DNA of 57,517 bases. Source: Oscillibacter sp. (GTDB lineage: Bacteria; Bacillota; Clostridia; Oscillospirales; Oscillospiraceae). The notes under the pieces are model-generated. The model was not told the DNA's origin and did not search any database. It saw only the letters and a program-made list of their open reading frames with translations. The DNA lies in contig JAAWGR010000010.1 in assembly GCA_022795445.1 (NCBI GenBank), positions 1 through 57,517 on the forward strand, read 5' to 3'. Positions 51,042 through 57,517 of the stretch are shown here, one piece after another (position 1 is the first letter of the stretch; the number at the start of each line of letters is the position of its first letter). The position numbers and the translations under genes are program-made.

Positions 51042-52181
51042 ATGACGAAAGCATACAGCCGTTTTTTAGCGGCGGTTTTCTGCATCTTCCTAGGCGGGCT
51101 GCTGGTATGGCACCTGCTTGCCCCAGACCGGGAACGTTCCGAGACGGAAAACCGTCTTTTGGCACAGATGCCGGAGTTTTCCTGGAAAACCTTGACAAAC
51201 GGCAGTTTTACAAAAGGCGTTGAGGAATATTTTGCGGATCAGTTCCCTTTCCGGGACCAGTGGACAGGTCTGAAGGCCCGGGCAGAACAAGCCTTAGGAC
51301 AGCGGGAATTCCATGGCGTATACCTCTGCGGCGATACGCTGATTGCAAAAGTCGCGCCGCCGGAAGAGGGATTGGCGGAGAAGAACCTCTCCTACGTCTC
51401 CCGCTTCGCGGCGGCGGTGGATGTGCCGGTATATTTGGGATTGATTCCCTCGGCGGCAGAAATCTGGCAGGAAAAGCTTCCTGCCGGAGCAGAGAGCTGG
51501 GATCAGGCAGCTTTCCTGGCAGAAGCCGCAGAGATTGATGGCATTTATGGAACGGTCGATTTTTACACGCCGTTGTGGTCCCATAAAGAGGAGCCGGTTT
51601 TCTACCGCACGGACCACCACTGGACAAGCCTGGGCGCTTTTTATGGGAGCAGTTCCCTCTTGGCAACGCTGGGGAAAACGCCGATCATGCAGCGCACAGA
51701 CTTCCTGCCAGAAACCGTTAGCAGGGAATTTCAAGGTACGCTCTATTCCACCTCTGGCGTACACTGGCTGGAACCAGATACGATGGAATTCTGGGTCCCG
51801 GCGGAGGGTCTGGAAGTCACGTCCTGGCGCAGCGGTCAAGCGGAGGCAGCAGAGCTGTATGACCGCTCTTATTTGGAGAAAAAGGATAAGTATTCTGCCT
51901 TTTTAGGGGGAAATCAACCGCTGTGCGTCATCAAAAACGGGAGCGGCACTGGAAAACTGCTGTTAATCCGTGATTCTTATTCTGATTCGCTGGCGCCGTT
52001 TTTAGCCTGTTATTTCCAGGAAGTCCATCTTCTGGACCTCCGTCACTACCGCCTCTCCGCGGCACAGTACGCCGCAGAAAATGAGATTGACGCCATTGTT
52101 GTGCTGTACAGCGTCCCAAATTTTATCACAGACAAAAACCTCGTCCTGCTGACGCAATCACTCAGCGGATCAGCAGCATGA
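51042..52181 (+). CDS. DHHW-family protein (AlgJ/AlgX-like)
   Basis: This 379-residue protein is anchored by one N-terminal helix (about 8-27) with an extracellular SGNH-hydrolase-like domain. It has ERSETENRLLAQMPEFSW, the family motif YRTDHHWTSLG (188-198, D191-H192-H193-W194) and a later LLIRDSYSDSLAPF with the presumed nucleophile S312. It would transfer acetyl groups delivered by the MBOAT protein to a surface glycan. The start at 51042 follows AGGAGGG. Its last 20 bases overlap the end of the convergent transporter gene. Confidence 0.88.
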   Translation: MTKAYSRFLAAVFCIFLGGLLVWHLLAPDRERSETENRLLAQMPEFSWKTLTNGSFTKGVEEYFADQFPFRDQWTGLKARAEQALGQREFHGVYLCGDTLIAKVAPPEEGLAEKNLSYVSRFAAAVDVPVYLGLIPSAAEIWQEKLPAGAESWDQAAFLAEAAEIDGIYGTVDFYTPLWSHKEEPVFYRTDHHWTSLGAFYGSSSLLATLGKTPIMQRTDFLPETVSREFQGTLYSTSGVHWLEPDTMEFWVPAEGLEVTSWRSGQAEAAELYDRSYLEKKDKYSAFLGGNQPLCVIKNGSGTGKLLLIRDSYSDSLAPFLACYFQEVHLLDLRHYRLSAAQYAAENEIDAIVVLYSVPNFITDKNLVLLTQSLSGSAA

Positions 52182-53070
52182 CCGCAGACATCACAGGAAT
52201 CATGAAGGCTGTTGTGAGCGGGTGCAGGGCAGAGGCAATTTCCATCGGCACGCCCAGGCGGGTGGTGTAGATCAGCGCCACGTTGGGCACCGCTGCGAAC
52301 ACCGCCAATGCCAAAACCTGCCGCATGACCAGCGGCGCAGGCAGTAGTGTGAAGATACAGAACGAGAATACCGCCCCGCAGGCGTAACGCAGGAAAAGCA
52401 TTTGCAGCACCTCGCCAACGTCTTTCCGTTCGAGGTTGATTTCCAGGGAGATGCCTACCATCAGCATGGCGAGGAAGCCGTTGCCCCGGCCCATGAAATC
52501 TGCCGCCTGTAAGATAGGCTCTGGCAGTTCGATTTGCAGGAGGGAGAGTGCAGTCATAATCAGGTAGACATCAAAGGGGACCGATTGGATCAGGCTGGTC
52601 AGGATGCTGCGGAATTTAGAGCCGCTCTTCCGTCCCAGGCGCATACAGGCAATGGCGTATGTAGTGCCAAGGGAGATGAAGGAATCACCGGTGTCGAACA
52701 TGCAGAGGTAGGGGACGCCGGCGGGGAAGAAGTTGCTCAGGAAGGGCATCGCCAGGTTGCCGACATTGAAACCGGCGCAGTTAATGATATACAGGGCCTG
52801 AACCTCCGGCTCCTTCCGGCGGGAGAAGATGCTTGCGGCAATGACCATCAGGACGTTGCCCAAAATCCCCAGGAACAGCGCCATCAGAAACCAGAAGTCC
52901 ACGACTGCGCCGCTGAAGCTGCTGATAAGCATGGCGGGAAGGGTGACATAAAAGATGATGTTTGATAAAATGCGTTTATCTTCTGTCCGGAAGACGCCCA
53001 TCCGCTTGAGGAAATAGCCAAGGAACATGGTGAGCATATAAATGACCGCCCAGGTAATGACCTCCAACAT
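52162..53070 (-). CDS. AEC-family transporter (auxin efflux carrier type)
   Basis: This 302-residue membrane protein has about ten helices in two inverted five-helix halves. It shows LGYFLKRMGVFRTEDKRILS, FNVGNLAMPFLSNFFPAGVP and FMGRGNGFLAMLMVGISLEI. Bacterial AEC proteins such as MleP-like carriers move malate or other organic acids. The start at 53070 follows GGAGG; an ATG 15 bases upstream overlaps that site. The 3' end overlaps the DHHW gene by 20 bases without a terminator between them. Confidence 0.88.
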   Translation of the reverse strand: MLEVITWAVIYMLTMFLGYFLKRMGVFRTEDKRILSNIIFYVTLPAMLISSFSGAVVDFWFLMALFLGILGNVLMVIAASIFSRRKEPEVQALYIINCAGFNVGNLAMPFLSNFFPAGVPYLCMFDTGDSFISLGTTYAIACMRLGRKSGSKFRSILTSLIQSVPFDVYLIMTALSLLQIELPEPILQAADFMGRGNGFLAMLMVGISLEINLERKDVGEVLQMLFLRYACGAVFSFCIFTLLPAPLVMRQVLALAVFAAVPNVALIYTTRLGVPMEIASALHPLTTAFMIPVMSAVMLLIR

Positions 53071-53136
53071 TTGTAAAACCTCCATGATAAAAGCAGAATC
53101 CCTTATGAAACTTGTGCTGCTGCTGTTTCATTCAAA

Positions 53137-53373
53137 TCAGTTTACCCAATGAATTGCGGGAAAGCCGTCAATCCAGCCTGGCCGGTCAATTTTCGATTGA
53201 TATATTTTAAAACAATTCAGCGGAAAATCCTGGAACCCTTTTCTGCCTTTTATCTGGTCAATTGCTTCATTCGCTTTGGCTTTGGACGAAAAAACACCAA
53301 TCAGTTTTGCTTCTTCATGCGTTCCGGAACCATCTGTCAAGTCATGCGTATGCCATAGCAGAAAAATATCCAT
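53137..53373 (-). CDS. Small conserved protein (DUF7336-like)
   Basis: This 78-residue protein starts MDIFLLWHTHDLTDGSGTHE and contains KLIGVFSSKAKANEAIDQIK, ending DRPGWIDGFPAIHW. Short proteins with this LWHTHxL...KLIGxFSS...RPGWxDGF pattern are common in Firmicutes and have no known function. The start was placed at the Met after AAGGTG. It lies just past the terminator of the dual-OB operon and is probably monocistronic. Confidence 0.75.
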   Translation of the reverse strand: MDIFLLWHTHDLTDGSGTHEEAKLIGVFSSKAKANEAIDQIKGRKGFQDFPLNCFKIYQSKIDRPGWIDGFPAIHWVN

Positions 53374-53436
53374 ATCAATCACCTTATAATCAAATCCTCC
53401 AGCCAATAACACTCAAACAGATAAGGGGAAAGCAAA

Positions 53437-53470
53437 AACGCTTTACGACCGGTAAGGGTTGTAAAGCGTT
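53437..53470 (-). terminator. Terminator of the DUF488-dual-OB operon
   Basis: AACGCTTTAC (53437-53446) pairs with GTAAAGCGTT (53461-53470). On the reverse strand TTTTTGCTTT follows. Confidence 0.75.
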
Positions 53471-53555
53471 CCGCGCTTTTCTGATCAAATAATACCATAC
53501 CACACACTGCCGCACCTGTCAAGGGGCATTTGCGGCCGCACCTTTGGCAGGCCAG

Positions 53556-54179
53556 TTACAAAGGGTATATTTTTGCGATGAATTTGTAGAAATACCGCTC
53601 ATTGTAGGGGACGTCCGGCAGGCTCATGATCAATGCGGCTTGTGCAATCCTCATGCCGTTTTCCTCCGTGTAATAGTCTGGATCAGTAACAGACATATTC
53701 TCATAACGAACGGTATTGTACACAAACGATGCTTTATGATGTTCCGCATCTGTTATGACAAAATCCTGCACTTTGACCAAGATCAAAGAACGGCCGGCCC
53801 GGTCTATGTAATCGGAAGTTATGTAAGGGTAGGAATTCCCCAGCAGGTAACGATAGATTTCCGGTTCATGGAAAGCCAACACTTCTTGGATGGACATTTC
53901 ACAGATCTTCACCCAGCGCCTGGATCGATCCATCAGGACGTTTTCCGGCTGATATATGCCCGGAAGCTCCTGCAGAACAGGCACGCGCACGACGTCAAGC
54001 GGCTGGCAGTAGGAACCGTCCTGGAATTTCATGCTTCCATGGAATACGGCGCCGTGGCTTTCCTCATCGTCGGAGACGATCCGGACCCATTGGTTTGTGT
54101 TCATATCAAGTCCGCCCACGCAGAATCCACCGTTTTTGTACGATTTTGCAAGGATTACAACCTTCAAACTGTTTGTCAT
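53556..54179 (-). CDS. Dual OB-containing domain protein
   Basis: This 207-residue soluble, mostly beta-strand protein starts MTNSLKVVILAKSYKNGGFC with GGLDMNTNQWVRIVSD. YCQPLDVVRVPV and MSIQEVLAFHEPEIYRYLLG follow, ending YKFIAKIYPL. The opening matches the dual OB-fold family, whose members are thought to recognise nucleic acid or nucleotides. GGAGG lies before the ATG at 54179, and that Shine-Dalgarno overlaps the stop of the DUF488 gene upstream. It is the last gene of a three-gene operon with two DUF488 proteins. No biochemical role is established. Confidence 0.7.
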   Translation of the reverse strand: MTNSLKVVILAKSYKNGGFCVGGLDMNTNQWVRIVSDDEESHGAVFHGSMKFQDGSYCQPLDVVRVPVLQELPGIYQPENVLMDRSRRWVKICEMSIQEVLAFHEPEIYRYLLGNSYPYITSDYIDRAGRSLILVKVQDFVITDAEHHKASFVYNTVRYENMSVTDPDYYTEENGMRIAQAALIMSLPDVPYNERYFYKFIAKIYPL

Positions 54180-54193
54180 CTCTCTTGGCCTCC

Positions 54194-54637
54194 TCAAATG
54201 TGCCTTACCGTAATTTTTTCAGGCGCGGCGCCGACAATCATCTCTGCAAGGAGCCGCCTATGACACTTTTCCGGCGTTGGCTCGCTACACAGTAGGCAGA
54301 CGTTCTGATATGCCGAAAAACGTTTCGCAAAATCCCGGTGCCGTCCCCGTTTTTCCATCAGTTCTGTATACCCTTCCACATATCCCTCCCAGGTAATCTG
54401 TTTCTTTTTGTATCCGTCCAGAATCTCTTTTGTCGGGGCAAATTCCTCGCAGTGCCGGTAAGCGCAGTGACAAATCTCCGATAAGAAGTAGGGCAGGTCG
54501 TCGCCCTTGGTAAAACCTGCCAGTTGAGATTTATTGTTCAGCCGGATATCCACCAGGAGATCTATCTGGTTTGCTTTCAGAAGTTCAAAAAACTGTTTGG
54601 CATTCTTCTTTGTGAAACCAATGGTAAAGATCGTCAT
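54194..54637 (-). CDS. DUF488 family protein (short form)
   Basis: This 147-residue protein starts MTIFTIGFTKKNAKQFFELL and contains DIRLNNKSQLAGFTKGDDLP. It ends with the DUF488 Cys/His signature VCLLCSEPTPEKCHRRLLAE. DUF488 proteins are small alpha/beta proteins with conserved Cys and Arg and unknown activity. It overlaps the second DUF488 gene upstream by 4 bases (ATGA), so the two are co-translated. The two paralogues share the C-x(6)-CHR ending but differ in length and N-terminal region. Confidence 0.8.
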   Translation of the reverse strand: MTIFTIGFTKKNAKQFFELLKANQIDLLVDIRLNNKSQLAGFTKGDDLPYFLSEICHCAYRHCEEFAPTKEILDGYKKKQITWEGYVEGYTELMEKRGRHRDFAKRFSAYQNVCLLCSEPTPEKCHRRLLAEMIVGAAPEKITVRHI

Positions 54638-55245
54638 TTAAGTTCCTCCTCAATAGAATAACCGATTTCCGAATTTCGCATCTGGTAGGCTTTTTTCAGG
54701 TAATTGCTTTCATCCAGGGCTTCTTCGAAGAGGCCGAACTGATCCCGGCCTGGGAAATATTTGTCTAAAAGGCGCTGTTCAATTTCCGCATGCGGCACGG
54801 TTTTGCTTTCCGGCATCAGGTGAAGGACACGATATCCAGCTTCATAAAACGGCCGGGCCACCAGAAACGTCCGGTGACAGTTAAACGGGTCTTTTTCGGC
54901 GCACATCAGCGTAAACCGGTAGCCCTGTTTCATGCTTTCTACCAAACGGGTATAGCCTTCCTGGAAGGGGGGCGATTGGGAAAACAGCTCAAAATCCAAA
55001 TACCCTCTTGGATAGTATGCCCGATCTTCCTGCCGTGCGCCGAATTCTTTCGCATAATTCCGGTAATAGATTCCGAACCCCTTCAGCGTCTTGGCAAGGT
55101 GTTCCTTGTTATAGTCAGGAAATCGTTGGGAATAGGGCTGGCTGCGGACGTCCACAACCAGGGAAATCTGGTGTTCCCGCAAAGTGCGGATGAAGCGGTC
55201 CGGGGAAAAGCAGGAATATCCAATTGTGTATACGGTATCGACCAA
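54634..55245 (-). CDS. DUF488 family protein (long form)
   Basis: This 203-residue protein starts VDTVYTIGYSCFSPDRFIRT and contains VVDVRSQPYSQRFPDYNKEH, YYRNYAKEFGARQED and the signature LMCAEKDPFNCHRTFLVA. The start is taken as TTG at 55245 after AAGGTG, because upstream in-frame ATG codons overlap the -10 box of a consensus promoter. It heads the DUF488-DUF488-dual-OB operon. Function is unknown. The CHR motif and pairing with an OB-fold protein hint at nucleic acid or nucleotide chemistry. Confidence 0.8.
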   Translation of the reverse strand: MVDTVYTIGYSCFSPDRFIRTLREHQISLVVDVRSQPYSQRFPDYNKEHLAKTLKGFGIYYRNYAKEFGARQEDRAYYPRGYLDFELFSQSPPFQEGYTRLVESMKQGYRFTLMCAEKDPFNCHRTFLVARPFYEAGYRVLHLMPESKTVPHAEIEQRLLDKYFPGRDQFGLFEEALDESNYLKKAYQMRNSEIGYSIEEELK

Positions 55246-55282
55246 TTTTATCACCTTGTTTCCGTAGGATTGGATGTTCCTC

Positions 55283-55311
55283 ATTATACAAGAAATGGCA
55301 GGATTGTGCAA
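55283..55311 (-). promoter_or_regulatory. Promoter of the DUF488-dual-OB operon
   Basis: On the reverse strand, TTGCAC (55306-55311) and TATAAT (55283-55288) are spaced by 17 bases. Confidence 0.75.
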
Positions 55312-55326
55312 GGAGCAAAACGGTTT

Positions 55327-55368
55327 CCGCGGCGTCCGTCCGGAACGGCAGCGGAGTGAACGCCGCGG
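55327..55368 (-). terminator. Possible terminator after the transglutaminase-like gene
   Basis: CCGCGGCGT (55327-55335) pairs with ACGCCGCGG (55360-55368) around a 24-base loop, and CCGTTTTGC follows on the reverse strand. The T-run is short, so termination may be weak. Confidence 0.45.
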
Positions 55369-55381
55369 GAGGTTTTATCTC

Positions 55382-56671
55382 TCAGGTATATCGGATGGAG
55401 AACACGTAGGACTTTGTGGCAGAATTGTACGTGCAGCCGCAGCTGACTCCCCAGCCAGGGAGGGAACAGTGTCCCATCGCCCAGTAAATGGGCCCCTTAT
55501 AGCCGCCGTAAGCCGCGGCGGTAGTGGGATGGAGGCTGAACTGTGTTTTCCCCTGTGCCAGCTGCGCGATCAGGCACTTGCGGAACTGGTCGGCGGTGGT
55601 AAGGTTCTTCGGATCGATTTGTTCCCAGGCCGGGTCATACTCGGAGGGGTAGGTGCAATCCGTATCTGGCCAAACATGGGTGTCCATCATTTTATCTGGG
55701 GTGACCAGGAAATAGGTGGTTCTTAAAGTCGGCGTAGGACCAGGGTCGTCGAAGGTCACATCCACATGATACCACTGGCCCCACAGCCAGACCCGGTTCC
55801 AAGTGTGGTCCATATCGAAGCTTGTCACCAACTCGCAGGGGATACCCGCCTGGAGGCACATAGCCTGGAACAGTTCGGCATAGTCCTGGCATACTGCGTA
55901 CCGGGAAGCCAGTTTCACATTGTTGAAGACGCCATATTTTTCCCACATCTGCGCGATCCGCTCATAACGTTGGGGGTCGTTTTTCTGGAAATAGGCGTTG
56001 TCGATAAAATCTTCGTGGGTCAGGGTGTTGATGAGGTAATCGTGGAAGGCCCGCAAGGTTTGTTTGGTGTCCTCCACCCGCAGGCTTTTAGCGGCCTGAC
56101 CTGCCAGATCTTCCTCCCAGGTCACCGTAGGGATTGTACCGCCGCTGGGATCTTCGCAAATGTGGATGCCAGCCTCGTCTTCCCGATAACCGAAATACTC
56201 GCCCAAGGTTTTCAGGCGCACCATCGTATAGCGTCCGCCCAGGTCGTACACCGCATTGGCGGGAAGGGTCTGGGTCTTGGTGGCGTTTGTAAAGGTTTTT
56301 ACGGTAGTGCTGGACGGCGTAACTGCGCCAAGCTGCAAACCTGGTATGGTACACATGATGGGCTTGACGGCCTTGGTGGCGTTATTACTCCATCTGTTTG
56401 CATAACTCACACTGATTTGATAGCTGCTGTCATTGGTGTAGCTAAAAGAAATCGGAAGGATGCACTGTTTACTGCCGCTGTTCAATGTCTCAAGCGGCAC
56501 ATAATACTCGTTGTTGATGACGGTCAGGCCCGCTACGGGAATGGGGCCGAGCCACAGAAGTTTATCGCAGGTGTAGGCGTATGTCTGGGCGGTTTCCTCC
56601 GCCATGACCGGGGCAGCCAGTCCCAGGCAAAGCGCCAGGGCCAGCAGCAGGGACAACCATTTTTTCTTCAC
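55382..56671 (-). CDS. Secreted transglutaminase-like domain protein
   Basis: This 429-residue exported protein has a signal peptide (1-24, LLLALALCLGLAAPVMA), a beta-rich N-terminal region with a copper-amine-oxidase-N-like stretch (TLGEYFGYREDE), and a transglutaminase-like domain (about 200-320). C261 lies in YAVCQDYAELF, H289 in MDHTWNRVW and D304 in YHVDVTFDD, a full Cys-His-Asp triad. Such domains act as proteases or crosslinkers at the cell surface. The start is GTG at 56671 after AAGGAGG. Additional Cys near the C-terminus (SLPGWGVSCGC) may form a disulfide. Substrate is unknown. Confidence 0.85.
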   Translation of the reverse strand: MKKKWLSLLLALALCLGLAAPVMAEETAQTYAYTCDKLLWLGPIPVAGLTVINNEYYVPLETLNSGSKQCILPISFSYTNDSSYQISVSYANRWSNNATKAVKPIMCTIPGLQLGAVTPSSTTVKTFTNATKTQTLPANAVYDLGGRYTMVRLKTLGEYFGYREDEAGIHICEDPSGGTIPTVTWEEDLAGQAAKSLRVEDTKQTLRAFHDYLINTLTHEDFIDNAYFQKNDPQRYERIAQMWEKYGVFNNVKLASRYAVCQDYAELFQAMCLQAGIPCELVTSFDMDHTWNRVWLWGQWYHVDVTFDDPGPTPTLRTTYFLVTPDKMMDTHVWPDTDCTYPSEYDPAWEQIDPKNLTTADQFRKCLIAQLAQGKTQFSLHPTTAAAYGGYKGPIYWAMGHCSLPGWGVSCGCTYNSATKSYVFSIRYT

Positions 56672-56840
56672 TGCAGTTCCTCCTTGATTATTGAGAGTGG
56701 GGATTTTTACCGGAATTTTCCGTTCATATATAAGTAACTTGAAGATAAGGAATGGTTTTAAAATTCAACGAAATTTTTCGTTTTTAGAGGAACTTAGAAA
56801 GGCGGTCGTCGATTTTTGTCGGATTTTCTCGCAAAAAACC

Positions 56841-56869
56841 GTAGGAAGATGGATTTTCCATCTTCCTAC
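56841..56869 (-). terminator. Terminator of the Big2 protein gene
   Basis: GTAGGAAGATGGA (56841-56853) and TCCATCTTCCTAC (56857-56869) form a perfect 13-bp stem. On the reverse strand GGTTTTTTGC follows. Confidence 0.85.
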
Positions 56870-56891
56870 AGTCGTTCGTCCGGCTATGGAA

Positions 56892-57517
56892 TCATGCGTA
56901 CTTTGCAAGCGTAAGTTTGCCGTCTTTATCCAATGCCAAACTAATTTTCTCAGGGAACTCATAATCAGGTGATACCGTATAACCTCCCCCGTTATACGGT
57001 TCCGAAAGAAGCGTTACTGTTAGGTCACAAATCGTATTCTGGGACGTTTTAAAGAATTCCAGGAGTTCTTTTTTGTTAATTTCGATACTCGTAGAAAATT
57101 GCTGATCCTTCTCTATGGGTGTTGTGCTGGAAATGTTTTCCCAGGTGGTATGGATCAGTGCGTAGCGGTAGTCTCGATCGCCTGTATAGAGCCCAGTTAA
57201 AACAAGGCGGCTCCCCTGTACGTTTACCTGTATGAAGGTGCCATCTTGCAACCCTACTCTATAACCAGCGCCCAAAATCTGACTTTCCGGGAGAGACGGC
57301 AGGAGATTCGATGTATCAGAGTCCTGACCGGAGGAACCCGAGTCGCCGGAGCCTGTGTTGTCGGGATCCACAGGGGTCTGGCTGGCGGTTACCGTGACGG
57401 TACAGGCTGCCGTGTAGCTTTTGCCGCTTACGGTAGCGGAAGCGGTAATCGTAGCGGTACCGGCGTTTTTTGCCGTCACATCGCCGCTGCTGCTGACGCG
57501 CAGGCTCACATCTCCTG
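56892..57517 (-). CDS. Surface protein with bacterial Ig-like (Big2) domain, partial
   Basis: This is the C-terminal part of a reverse-strand gene whose start lies beyond the window. The first readable region is the end of a Big2 domain (SSGDVTAKNAGTATITASAT, then YTAACTVTVTA). A Ser/Gly/Asp linker (about 45-70) follows, then a 135-residue beta-rich domain (RVGLQDGTFIQVNVQGSRL) that I do not recognise and that ends the protein without an LPxTG or membrane anchor. It precedes the secreted transglutaminase-like gene in the same direction, across a terminator. Confidence 0.8.
   Translation of the reverse strand, partial: GDVSLRVSSSGDVTAKNAGTATITASATVSGKSYTAACTVTVTASQTPVDPDNTGSGDSGSSGQDSDTSNLLPSLPESQILGAGYRVGLQDGTFIQVNVQGSRLVLTGLYTGDRDYRYALIHTTWENISSTTPIEKDQQFSTSIEINKKELLEFFKTSQNTICDLTVTLLSEPYNGGGYTVSPDYEFPEKISLALDKDGKLTLAKYA

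Noticed and set aside
55766-56737. Forward-strand open frame opposite the transglutaminase-like gene
   Set aside because: The reverse strand carries a signal peptide and an intact catalytic triad; this frame shows no features.

Overview
The window reads as chromosomal DNA of a spore-forming, anaerobic Gram-positive bacterium of the class Clostridia, most likely an Oscillospiraceae/Ruminococcaceae-type gut organism. This rests on moderately GC-rich coding DNA with strong AGGAGG-type ribosome sites, TTGACA/TATAAT-type promoters, lipoprotein-based ABC importers, a CwlJ/GerQ spore-germination pair, a flavin reductase-rubredoxin fusion typical of anaerobes, and the nickel-pincer (Lar) cofactor genes. 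The genus is inference. No rRNA, tRNA or CRISPR array was seen.

Layout. 1-1.1 kb: two broken regulators (a frameshifted MerR gene and a truncated TetR gene). 1.3-3.8 kb: an Hrb-type flavoprotein-rubredoxin, then a predicted queuosine-precursor transporter behind a leader with its own terminator (candidate preQ1 riboswitch), followed by an SDR oxidoreductase. 3.9-8 kb: a G5/3D cell-wall protein behind a structured leader, and a polar amino acid ABC importer. 8.5-18.4 kb: a three-gene anti-phage-type island of very large proteins: an SNF2 helicase with a C-terminal DUF3883 nuclease-like domain, a DUF1156 DNA methyltransferase, and a HEPN-DUF499 ATPase. It is followed by a broken large serine recombinase, a decayed reverse-strand gene and a run of hairpins that resembles an origin of transfer, so the island was probably imported on a mobile element. 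20-28 kb: small chromosomal genes, including an uncharacterised zinc-finger protein, a uracil-DNA glycosylase-family protein, a decayed TetR/ABC-exporter locus with its operators still visible, cwlJ-gerQ, a nitroreductase, HlyIII and a MarR-MATE operon.

28-37.8 kb: AraC and DUF2000 genes, then one long reverse-strand operon encoding a NikABCDE-type ABC importer followed by larE, larB and larC. The importer probably supplies nickel to the Lar enzymes, which build the nickel-pincer nucleotide. The operon starts behind a leader with mutually exclusive terminator and antiterminator hairpins, so it is probably controlled by an RNA switch or attenuator. No larA racemase/epimerase gene is in the window. 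37.9-43.9 kb: an MMPL/RND exporter translationally coupled to a large coiled-coil GLUG-motif surface protein. 44-49 kb: a malate/lactate dehydrogenase-family enzyme, the thyA-folA pair, and AraC-MATE. 49-52 kb: a DUF4358 lipoprotein-MBOAT-DHHW cell-surface O-acylation cassette. 52-57.5 kb: an AEC transporter, a small orphan, a DUF488-DUF488-dual-OB operon of unknown role, a secreted transglutaminase-like protein, and a Big2-domain surface protein cut by the window end.

Most promising for new biology are the helicase-methylase-HEPN/ATPase island (with a Leu in place of the motif II His of the helicase), the nik-lar leader RNA, the DUF488-DUF488-dual-OB operon, the RND-GLUG pair and the hairpin array near 19.8 kb.
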